Source of the DNA: Myxococcales bacterium
GTDB lineage: Bacteria > Myxococcota_A > Polyangia > Haliangiales > Haliangiaceae
Assembly: GCA_016706545.1 (NCBI GenBank)
Contig: JADJJK010000081.1
Location: 1 to 14,755, forward strand
Length of the DNA stretch: 14,755 nt
Direction: 5' to 3'
Positions 1-9,037 of this stretch are shown piece by piece. The first letter of the stretch is position 1. Every line of letters begins with the position of its first letter. The notes beneath the pieces were generated by a model. That model ran no database searches, had not been told where the DNA came from, and saw only the letters and a list, made by a program, of their open reading frames with translations. Position numbers and translations under genes: made by a program.

Positions 1-2
1 TC

Positions 3-542
3 CGCAGCTACTCGCTCGACGACACCGACGAGCGAGACGCCGCGGTGACCGCGCTGTCGAAGGACGTCATCAACGCCGGCTCGCCGGACCGGGTGAGCCC
101 GCTGGCCAGCGTGATCGCCGACGAGCTCCTGACCAACGCCCTGTTCACGGCGCCGGTGGACGAGCACGGCCATCGCTTTCGCGTCCACGAGCCCAGGGAT
201 CGGTCGCGGCGCCTGCTGGGGCGGGATCAGGTCAGCATCCGGTGGGCGATCGACGCCAGGTACCTGGCCATCGAGGTCCGCGACCAGTGGGGATCGATCG
301 ATCCAACGATGGTGGCGCGTCGCCTCGCGCTGGTCAGCAAAGAGAGCGCTGCCTCGCCAGACGGTGGCATGGGCCTGCCGCTAGCGTATGCTTGTGCCAA
401 CCAGTTCATCATTGGGCTCGCGGCGGGGCGCCTCACCGAGATGACCGCCCTCATCGACTTGCGCTTTCGCCCCACCGAGCTGTCCCGCGTTGCTTCCTTT
501 CATGTGTTTTCCGGCGAGAATCCGCCAGGAGTTGGGTCGTGA
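3..542 (+). CDS. HATPase_c / anti-sigma-type ATPase, 5'-truncated
   Basis: The frame is open from the first bases of the window, so the gene begins upstream; the first in-window GTG (45) is probably internal. The visible part resembles the GHKL ATPase fold of anti-sigma serine kinases (RsbW/SpoIIAB type). An N-box-like segment reads DELLTNALF (positions 120-146), then comes VRDQWGSID (about 277-303), then a glycine box DGGMGLPLAY (about 360-389). No phosphoacceptor-His domain or membrane segment is visible in the part present. The stop codon overlaps the GTG of the next gene (GTGA, 539-542), so the two are almost certainly translationally coupled. Because the neighbour is a STAS protein, a partner-switching role (kinase and antagonist) is the natural inference, but the target is unknown. 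The truncated N-terminus could carry another domain. Confidence 0.8.
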   Translation, partial: RSYSLDDTDERDAAVTALSKDVINAGSPDRVSPLASVIADELLTNALFTAPVDEHGHRFRVHEPRDRSRRLLGRDQVSIRWAIDARYLAIEVRDQWGSIDPTMVARRLALVSKESAASPDGGMGLPLAYACANQFIIGLAAGRLTEMTALIDLRFRPTELSRVASFHVFSGENPPGVGS

Positions 543-1030
543 GTTCATCTACTCTCCAGCTTGGTCGGTTGACGGTAACGCGATCCGCGTCGCGCCTGGT
601 GCTCGCCGGGCGGCTCGATGACGCAGCGCCGCTGTCGGGGCTGGCCACCACGGACCTGGACCGCCACCTGGTCATCGACACCGGCGGCATCTCGTTCGTG
701 AACTCGATCGGGATCCGGGAATGGATGCGACTTCTTCGCACCCTGCACGAGGCCGGCATCCAGGTCGCGCTCGAGAACGTGGCCGACGTCCTCATCACGC
801 AGATGAACATGATCCCGGACGCCTCTGGCCACGCCGAGATCAGGTCGTTCCACGCCCTGTACGCCTGTGAGGCCTGCGGCGCTGAATCCTCACCGCTCAT
901 CGAGGTCGCGCCCCACCGCGCGGAGCTGGCCGCCATGCGCCCTCCGTCCGTCAAGTGCGACGAGTGCGGCGGCAAGATGGACCTGGGCGACTACCCGGAG
1001 CGCTACCTGTCGGTGTTCCGCAAGCCGTAG
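539..1030 (+). CDS. STAS-domain protein with C-terminal zinc ribbon
   Basis: This 163-aa protein starts at the GTG (539) that overlaps the upstream stop; the frame is also open further upstream, but the GTGA overlap and the fit to the STAS domain decide the start. The N-terminal about 100 residues look like a STAS domain: a beta-rich start (LGRLTVTRSASRLVLAGRLD) and a core VIDTGGISFVNSIGIREW, which matches the 'D-x-S-x-V-x-F-x-D-S-x-G' region of anti-sigma-factor antagonists with NSIG in place of the usual DSSG. C110/C113 (CEAC) and C140/C143 (CDEC) then form two CXXC knuckles, a likely zinc ribbon. STAS proteins of the SpoIIAA/RsbV type are single-domain, so the ribbon is an addition. The Asn-Ser at the switch site keeps the phosphorylatable Ser. 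Its coupled partner is the ATPase just upstream. Confidence 0.8.
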   Translation: MSSSTLQLGRLTVTRSASRLVLAGRLDDAAPLSGLATTDLDRHLVIDTGGISFVNSIGIREWMRLLRTLHEAGIQVALENVADVLITQMNMIPDASGHAEIRSFHALYACEACGAESSPLIEVAPHRAELAAMRPPSVKCDECGGKMDLGDYPERYLSVFRKP

Positions 1031-1150
1031 CGCGAGCGGCGGGCCGCGGTCACAGGCACGCCACCGGGAACGGGAGCGCGTGAGAAACCTCGCCCGGCGT
1101 TTGCAAAGCCGAGCCGCCGCGGTACGTTCCGCGCACCTCGAGGTGGCCCA

Positions 1151-4016
<2,866 letters not shown>

Positions 4017-4036
<20 letters not shown>

Positions 4037-5081
4037 GCGGCTGGTCGAGTCCGGGCGCGTTCCGGAGCGGCTGCTGCGCGCTGGCATCCGCGCCATCTGC
4101 GCCCAGCGACTGCGCGAGCAGCGCGCGCCGCTCGCGCTCGAGCAGGAGCGCCTGGCGGCGCTGGTCGCGGAGCTGTCCGCCGCGGACATCGCCATCGAGA
4201 CCGAGGCCGCCAACTTGCAGCACTACGAGGTCCCCGCCGCGCTCTTTCAGCTCGCGCTGGGCCCGCACCTCAAGTACTCCGGCTGCTTCTGGCCCGCCGG
4301 GGTGACGTCGCTGGCCGAGGCGGAGGCCGCGATGCTGGAGCTGACCGCGGCGCGCGCCGAGCTGACCGCGCCGGGCGTGCGGCGGGTGCTGGATCTTGGA
4401 TGCGGCTGGGGCTCGTTCTGCCTATGGGCCGCCAAGCAGCACCCTGCGCTGGAGATCTGGGCGGTGTCGAACTCGCGCTCGCAGCGCCAGTTCATCGAGG
4501 AGCAAGCGCGCAGCCGCGGGCTCGGCAACCTGCGCGTCATCACCGCCGACGTCCGGACGCTCGATCTCACCGATCCGGTGCATGGCGCCGGCCCGTTCGA
4601 TCGGGTGGTCTCGGTGGAGATGTTCGAGCACATGCGCAACTACCGCGCGCTCCTGGGCAAGATCTCCACCTGGCTGTCGCCGGGCGGCAAGCTGTTCGTC
4701 CACGTCTTCGCCCATCAGCGCTACGCCTATCCCTTCGAGAGTCAGGGCGCCACCGACTGGATGGCGCGCGAGTTCTTCAGCGGCGGCCTCATGCCCTCCA
4801 CCTCGCTGCTCCATCATTTCCAGGACGACCTGCGGCTGGAGCAGCAGTGGCATGTGGACGGCACGCACTACGCTCGCACCGCGGAGGCCTGGCACGCCAA
4901 CCTGCGCGCGCGCTGGTCCGAGGCGGTGGACCTGTTCGCGCGCACCGAGGCGCGCGCCGACGCGGAGCGCCGGGCCCAGCGCTGGCGCGTGTTCTTCCTG
5001 GCGTGCGCCGAGATGTTCGGCTACCGCGACGGCCGCGAGTGGCTGGTGGCGCACTACCGGTTCACCCGCCGCGACGGCTGA
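4017..5081 (+). CDS. CFA-synthase-like SAM-dependent methyltransferase
   Basis: This 354-aa class I methyltransferase belongs to the cyclopropane-fatty-acyl-phospholipid synthase-like group, which also includes coclaurine N-methyltransferase relatives. A family hallmark QHYEVPAALFQLALGPH starts at Q68 and continues to a LKYSGCFWP segment. SAM motif I is VLDLGCGWGS (124-133), and FDRVVSVEMFEHMRNY is the typical VEMxEH region. The C-terminal part (WHVDGTHYARTAEAWHANL) also fits this group. The GTG start at 4017 lies inside the end of gcvP, with GGAAG (4006-4010) 6 nt upstream as a good Shine-Dalgarno, so co-translation with gcvP is likely. The substrate cannot be read from sequence: lipids, or an amine as in the N-methyltransferase branch, are both possible. 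The 3' end is convergent with, and overlaps, the DUF222 gene on the other strand. Confidence 0.88.
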
Positions 5082-6207
5082 GCCCTCCTTCCGCGGAAGC
5101 GCTGTGACGGGTGCTGCAGGTGGTCTGGCAAGGGGCTGCCAACGGAGAGCGGGTCGACGCCGGTCGCTTCCATCTCGGCGAGGACCCAGCGCTCGATGGC
5201 GCTGTGACGGTCGAGGTCGTCCCAGCGGCCGCGCAGGGGGAAGCCGTCGGGATCGAGCGGGGGATCGGCGAGAGATGCGGGTGGTGAGGGAGGCGACGGT
5301 GTGCGGGGGAACGCGGATGGTGGGGACGCTGGCGGTGCGGCGACGCGCGGCGCGGTGGGGACGGAAGGTGCGGGGGCGGGTGCGGCTGCAGCGTCGGCGC
5401 GGCGCTGGATGCGCGTGATGGTGGCGGCGGCGTCCCAGCTATCGACGCGCTCGCCGCGCGCTCGGCGCGGTCACCGCGCGCGTAGGACTGAACCAGGGCC
5501 ATCAGGCCATCGGCGCGGTTGTACGGACGGCGCGTAGTGGTGGTGCTCCGCGTTTCCGCGGAAACGTCAGCCGATCGCTCGGCAGGTGCTGGCGCTTCCG
5601 CGGAAACGTCAGCAACCTCCGCGGAAGCCTCCGCCGGCGCGCGCGTGCAGTCCACCGCGGCTTGCTGCAGCACTTGCAAGAGCAGCGCGGCCTCGTCGGG
5701 GCGCAGGCACGCCTTGACGCACACCATGCCTGAGGCCGTCGTGGTGTGGGCCACGTAGCGCTCGCTGTCGTGCGGGCGCACGGCCTTGCTCGCAGCGTCG
5801 GCGCCGAGCACTCCCACTTTGCGGCACACGGTCTCGAGCTGGCTGGCGGTGCAGTGCTGCGCGTAGCCCAAAAGCACCGCTTCGGTGGCGGCGGTGGCCA
5901 CTCGCGTGATGGCACGAGTCTTGGAATACGAGATCTGCCCGGCAGACAAGGCCTCTGATACTAGAGGCAAGGTGTGCAGTGCTCTGGCCACTCGAAGATG
6001 TTCGCGCGCGGTGCCGAGGTCCCAGCCGACGCGCCAGCTCAGCCAGTGCGCGCAGGTGCCAAAGCCCTGGCGGTACCAGCCGCCGGCCGCGTCGAACGTT
6101 CGCAGGTCGGCGAGCAGGCGATGCATGGCGGCGTCCAGGTGGACGGCTTGCTCGGCGATGTGTTCGCCGAGAGCTTGAACTTCCTCGACGGAGAGTGGCT
6201 CGCGCAT
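5054..6207 (-). pseudogene. DUF222 (13E12-repeat family) protein, frame break, no HNH domain
   Basis: The N-terminal about 200 residues from ATG 6207 are a clear DUF222 region: LSVEEVQALGEHIAEQ, GGWYRQGFGTCAHWLSWRVGW, SYSKTRAITRVATAATE, ASQLETVCRK. A GTG at 6222 is an alternative start but has no ribosome binding site. DUF222 proteins normally continue into a McrA-like HNH nuclease domain (GRKTRxIP.. C-x2-C .. HHxxH); none is visible here. After NRADGLMALVQSYARGDRAER the frame that stops at 5062 becomes low-complexity Pro/Ser/Arg. The frame that stops at 5054 gives protein-like sequence (RVDSWDAAATITRIQRR; later DPDGFPLRGRWDDLDRHSA). A one-base slip near 5450-5472 is therefore likely. The linker before the break (DVSAE and ASAE repeats) is encoded by inserted palindromes. 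The tail overlaps the convergent methyltransferase gene. Function is unknown. Confidence 0.75.
5551..5625. repeat. Cluster of three CCGCGG-centred palindromes inside the DUF222 gene
   Basis: A perfect 16-bp palindrome CGTTTCCGCGGAAACG lies at 5551-5566, TTCCGCGGAA at 5596-5605 and TCCGCGGA at 5618-5625. A CTTCCGCGGAAG palindrome also lies at 5088-5099, at the 3' edge of the same gene. Read on the minus strand the units encode (D)VSAE / ASAE, so they sit in frame in the linker after the DUF222 domain. The same core recurs in the gene-free region to the right (6267, 6518, 6557, 6946). Confidence 0.85.
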
Positions 6208-6212
6208 GCGTT

Positions 6213-6218
6213 CTTGTA
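6213..6218 (-). promoter_or_regulatory. Possible -10 element of the DUF222 gene
   Basis: Minus-strand TGCTACAAG contains TACAAG, ending 5 nt before ATG 6207, and no Shine-Dalgarno lies between. It is a weaker member of the leaderless pattern seen at other genes in the window, because it lacks the final T. No clear -35 is visible. Confidence 0.3.
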
Positions 6219-6456
6219 GCACGCTGATTTTCGGCGCTGGACTTGGCGCCTGGCGTGCTCCAGGTGCCGCGGAAGCGCGGGTGGCGCGATTTTTCGTGGG
6301 GTACGCGGGTGGATGGGCAATGTGCCGCGCGTGGGGGCTGCGGGTGAAGAGAATGCGGCGGGTTGGCGGCGCGGAGGGTGCGCTGTCGCGATATGTGTCA
6401 AGAAGAATGTTTGTATTTGATATGGATATTGGATGGAAGATATTGAGTTATCGAAT

Positions 6457-6475
6457 GCGTCCGACATGCGGACGC
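6457..6475. repeat. Perfect 7-bp hairpin
   Basis: GCGTCCG (6457-6463), a 5-nt loop, then CGGACGC (6469-6475). It borders the right side of the AT-rich pocket. There is no T-run on either side, so it is not a canonical terminator. Confidence 0.6.
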
Positions 6476-6508
6476 GAGTGAGCGGAGATCGAAGCCGAGA
6501 TCGAGATC

Positions 6509-6575
6509 GCGGAAACCTCCGCGGAAACGTGGTGTGATCCAAGTCGCGCAGCGCGTTTCCGCGGAAGCTCCGGGG
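6509..6575. repeat. Dispersed repeat element, copy 1
   Basis: The 67-bp copy starts GCGGAAACCTCCGCGGAAACG and ends CTCCGGGG; it shares most bases with 6937-7002. Its two ends are inverted: CCGCGGAAACG (about 6519-6529) can pair with CGTTTCCGCGG (about 6554-6564) around a GTGATCCAAGTCGC centre. The copy is bounded on the left by GAGATCG repeats. Confidence 0.8.
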
Positions 6576-6590
6576 CTGTGGACGGTGACG

Positions 6591-6604
6591 GGTTGTGGAC
6601 AACC
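6591..6604. repeat. Palindrome with a DnaA-box-like sequence
   Basis: GGTTGTGGACAACC is a near-perfect palindrome. Its minus strand contains TTGTCCACA, the DnaA-box form common in high-GC bacteria. One exact box with some looser TCCACA/CCACA neighbours is not enough to call an origin. Confidence 0.4.
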
Positions 6605-6702
6605 GCGCCCGTCGAGCCTGGGCAGGAGCGATGCGCGCAAGCGGCGCGGTTGACCACAGCCCTTGGAGAGGCGCAGGAGGGCCCTGTGCAGCAGGCGTGC
6701 CT

Positions 6703-6724
6703 GGAGAGGGCGGCGCGCCTCTCC
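6703..6724. repeat. 7-bp inverted repeat
   Basis: GGAGAGG (6703-6709), an 8-nt GC loop, then CCTCTCC (6718-6724). It could fold as a hairpin in either strand's RNA. No gene ends immediately beside it and no T-run follows. Confidence 0.5.
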
Positions 6725-6845
6725 ACACCGCCCACAGCCCCTGCTGTTATCAGAACCCTGAGTTTTTGGTTTGTACCAGAACCCAGAACCCGGAACGGAT
6801 CGCCAGGTGAGCGACGAGGGTGAGCGCGTGGGAGGTGGGTAGGCC

Positions 6846-6925
6846 CAGCACGGTAGTCGGGTCAAGCACGGTGGTCGGGCCTGGCACGGTGGGTGGGCCC
6901 GCACGGTGGTCAGGGCAGGCACGGC
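6846..6925. repeat. Degenerate tandem repeat, about 18-20 bp unit
   Basis: About four to five units of the form GCACGGTGGTCGGGCC, with substitutions and length changes, sit head to tail (AGCACGGTAGTCGGGT, AGCACGGTGGTCGGGCC, GCACGGTGGGTGGGCC, GCACGGTGGTCAGGGC). They abut the second copy of the dispersed element. No coding role is apparent. Confidence 0.7.
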
Positions 6926-6936
6926 TCACGAGGGTG

Positions 6937-7002
6937 GCGGAAACCTCCGCGGAAACGTGGGCGTGATCCAAGTCGCAGCGCGTGTCCGCGGGAGGCCCGG
7001 GG
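6937..7002. repeat. Dispersed repeat element, copy 2
   Basis: The 66-bp partner of 6509-6575 lies in the same orientation about 430 bp away. The left half (GCGGAAACCTCCGCGGAAAC) is identical; the right half has drifted (GTGTCCGCGGGAGG instead of GTTTCCGCGGAAGC), weakening the hairpin. A G-rich microsatellite follows directly. Confidence 0.8.
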
Positions 7003-7043
7003 CGGTGGGCGGTGGGCGGTGGCGCGGGCGGATCTAAGACCGG

Positions 7044-7877
7044 CTAACCGTGCGGCTCGACGGGCGGCGCCGGCGGCGGCGCGCGCCGCGGCCACCAGGG
7101 CACGAAGGCGCTGGTCGTCGCCTGATAGCGCCGGTAGGCCTCCTTGCGCGAGCGCAGCGCCTGCACCTCGGTGGCCGGGATGCCGGTCACCTTCCAGATG
7201 CTGGCAAAGAGCAGGGCCTGACCTGAGAGCGCCAGCGCGCCGCTGGGATAGGCCAAGCAGTGCAGGGCGTGCCCCAGCCACACCAGCCACTCGAAGAAGT
7301 AGTTGGGGTGGCGCGACAGCCGCCAGAGGCCCACGTCGCAGACCCGCCCTTGGCCGACGTTGGCGCGGCGAAAGCGCTCGAGCTGCCAGTCGGCCACGGC
7401 CTCGCCGACGATGCCCAGCACCGACAGCGCCGTGCCGGCCCAGCGCAGCGCCGACAGCGAGGGCGAGGGCAGGACCACGAACGGCAGCACCAGCGACAGC
7501 GAGAGAAACGCGGTCAGCGCGGCCTGGGCCTGGAAGAAGAGGAAGAACGCGCGGCCGGCGTGCGGCGCCCAGCGCGCGCGGAGCTCGCGATAGCGACCTT
7601 CCTCCACGCCGCCAGCCGCGCCGCGCGCCACCAGGTGGAGCGTCAGCCGCAGGCTCCACGCCACCACCACCACGAGCATGGGCGCGTGGACCTGCCAGGG
7701 CGTGGTGGCGGCGGCGGCGAACCAGACCGCCACCACCGCGAACGACGCGGCCCAGCCGACGTCGACGATGGCCGCGTTCTTCGTGCGCTGCGAGATCAGC
7801 CACAGCGCGAGCTGCAGACCGGCAGCCAGCGCCCAGGCGCCCAGAACAAGCCGTAGCATCGGCCAATCATGCAGCAT
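7044..7877 (-). CDS. DUF1295 / steroid 5-alpha-reductase-like membrane protein
   Basis: With ATG 7877 the protein is 277 aa; ATG 7859 (MLRLVLG) and ATG 7886 are equally possible, and none has a clear ribosome binding site. It is an inner-membrane protein with about six hydrophobic segments. DUF1295 marks are NAAIVDVGWAASFAVVAVW after the first segment, GRYRELRARW in a loop, and GLWRLSRHPNYFFEW (about 183-197). The last holds the SRHPN motif shared with isoprenylcysteine methyltransferases and steroid 5-alpha-reductases, where it takes part in cofactor binding. The C-terminus is Pro-rich and cytoplasmic-like. It lies 83 bp downstream of the lipoprotein gene on the same strand and may be co-transcribed with it. 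A reductase acting on a lipid or sterol-like substrate is the family expectation; the actual substrate is unknown. Confidence 0.88.
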   Translation of the reverse strand: MLHDWPMLRLVLGAWALAAGLQLALWLISQRTKNAAIVDVGWAASFAVVAVWFAAAATTPWQVHAPMLVVVVAWSLRLTLHLVARGAAGGVEEGRYRELRARWAPHAGRAFFLFFQAQAALTAFLSLSLVLPFVVLPSPSLSALRWAGTALSVLGIVGEAVADWQLERFRRANVGQGRVCDVGLWRLSRHPNYFFEWLVWLGHALHCLAYPSGALALSGQALLFASIWKVTGIPATEVQALRSRKEAYRRYQATTSAFVPWWPRRAPPPAPPVEPHG

Positions 7878-7960
7878 CGCGAGCATCCAGGGTGAGAAGC
7901 TTGCGGCGCGGTCTGGGTTACGGGAGATCGACGGTGATGGCGAAACGGTGGCGGGTGCGA

Positions 7961-9037
7961 TCAGCGGCGAGGCGGGGCGGATGGAGCGGGCGGCTCGGGC
8001 GGCTCGGATGGAGCGGCTGCCGCGCCAACGCCCGCGCGTGGGCCCTTGCCATGGCCAGCGCTTGCCTTGGTGCCGGACTCGGGCAGCAGGACGACATACG
8101 AGCGCTCGGCCCGCCGCACGGTCACCACGCGCTGGTTGCCGCGCAGCAGACGAGCCCACGGCTGGCTCGCGGTCGCCGGGTCCGCCAGCCCAAGCTCGGG
8201 GACGATCAGATCCACCTCCACGAAGGTGTGATCACTCGCCGCCTCCACCGCGGCGGCGTAGCTCCAGGGTTCGAGGCCCGGCGTGGGGCTCCGATCGTTG
8301 TGCATGGCGCCGCCGTACACCACGACCAGCGGTCGCTCCCTGGAGGTCTGCGCGGGGAGCGCCGCGCCCAGGCGACCTAGCTCCGCGGTGGTGAGGTCAA
8401 GCATGGCCGCGATGGCGTCATCATCGCCCTTGGCGATCGCGCGGTAGTCGTCGCAGCCAACCTGCATGGCGTGGACCTTGACGCCGTGGTCCCGGCTGCG
8501 CTCGACCAAGAGCCCAAGCTCGCTCTGCGTGCTCGCCGGGCGGCGGACCTGCCGCTGGATCGTCTCGGTCGCGCGGGTGGCGACCTCCCCGCAGCGCTGG
8601 TCCACCGTCCAGGTCTCCAGCACCAGGTGGGACAGCCGCGGCGCCAGCGCCGGCAACGCCTCGTTGGTGAAGCGGGCGAGGGCCGAGATCACCGTTGGGC
8701 GATCGGTCCGCGCGTGCAGCTCGCCGATGCCCAGGAGCCGAGTGCCCGGGGGCACGATCGCCGCGAGGGCCGAGGCTAGATCCGGGAACTCGCGGACCTC
8801 GCGGTCCTCGACCAGCGCGGGCCGTACGATCGTCGAGGTAGGGACTGGTAGGCGTTCCTCCACCACCACCGGTTGCTTTTGGTCTGGTTGCCGACAAGCG
8901 CCCACCAGAAGCATCGCAGCGCACCAGGATGCACGCCGCGTCGCGGGGCATGAGCTGGCGGGTCCCCGATCACCCTTCGGGTTTTTTCCGCGCGCCTCGT
9001 CACGTCTTTGTCGCGGTGGTTGTATCGTGCAGTCCAT
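7961..9037 (-). CDS. GExH-motif (ChaN/EreA-like) putative lipoprotein
   Basis: This 358-aa protein has GIGELHARTDRP (GELH at 105-108) and a later VVVYGGAMHNDR (GGAMH at about 242-246). Such paired Glu/His motifs occur in ChaN-like haem-binding lipoproteins and the EreA/TraB-like superfamily. A short hydrophobic stretch ending LLVGAC (Cys48) looks like a lipobox, so export and lipidation are likely. However, about 40 residues precede it, long for a signal peptide. ATG 9037 is the only NTG in this frame upstream of the lipobox region and has a TACACT hexamer 7 nt before it, which supports that start. A short frame starting MPRDAACILV at about 8951 hints that a slip near the signal sequence is also possible. 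The C-terminus is Ala/Pro-rich. The gene is divergent from the cNMP-binding gene; the two ATGs share one CCATGG. The ligand or substrate is not predictable. Confidence 0.72.
   Translation of the reverse strand: MDCTIQPPRQRRDEARGKNPKGDRGPASSCPATRRASWCAAMLLVGACRQPDQKQPVVVEERLPVPTSTIVRPALVEDREVREFPDLASALAAIVPPGTRLLGIGELHARTDRPTVISALARFTNEALPALAPRLSHLVLETWTVDQRCGEVATRATETIQRQVRRPASTQSELGLLVERSRDHGVKVHAMQVGCDDYRAIAKGDDDAIAAMLDLTTAELGRLGAALPAQTSRERPLVVVYGGAMHNDRSPTPGLEPWSYAAAVEAASDHTFVEVDLIVPELGLADPATASQPWARLLRGNQRVVTVRRAERSYVVLLPESGTKASAGHGKGPRAGVGAAAAPSEPPEPPAPSAPPRR
9023..9028 (+). promoter_or_regulatory. -10-like TATCGT, 7 nt before ATG 9036
   Basis: TATCGT fits TANNNT and ends exactly 7 nt before the ATG of the cNMP-binding gene; there is no Shine-Dalgarno. 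It lies inside the first codons of the divergent lipoprotein gene. No -35 is obvious. Confidence 0.45.

Larger units (their letters stand above)
6223..7043. other. Gene-free, repeat-rich region
   Basis: About 820 bp lie between the start of the DUF222 gene and the end of the DUF1295 gene. Open frames cross it, but their products are Arg/Pro/Ser-rich or low-complexity and resemble no family. It holds two copies of a 66-67 bp element, a degenerate tandem repeat, several hairpins, three copies of CAGAACCC (6751-6758, 6777-6784, 6784-6791), a GGGCGGT microsatellite (about 7000-7020) and an AT-rich pocket (about 6388-6458) unlike the rest of the window. Confidence 0.7.

Noticed and set aside
1031..1150. 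Possible glycine riboswitch upstream of gcvP
   Set aside because: The 120-bp gap lacks the conserved aptamer cores I could recognise; only GC-rich spacer and a weak ribosome binding site are visible.
6397..6402. Perfect TTGACA on the minus strand near the AT-rich pocket
   Set aside because: No -10 hexamer at 16-18 nt spacing and no gene close downstream on that strand.
6206..6481. 91-codon plus-strand frame through the AT-rich pocket
   Set aside because: It has no ribosome binding site and no family resemblance, and it runs through repeats.
6846..6925. CRISPR-like array
   Set aside because: Units are short, degenerate and contiguous, with no unique spacers and no cas genes.
6893..8380. 495-codon plus-strand open frame across the DUF1295 gene
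   Set aside because: The product is an Arg/Pro/Ala-rich shadow; the minus strand carries clear DUF1295 and GExH motifs.
8972..8987. ACCC-TTC-GGGT followed by a run of T, terminator-like on the plus strand
   Set aside because: The stem is only 4 bp, no plus-strand gene ends there, and it lies inside the lipoprotein coding region.
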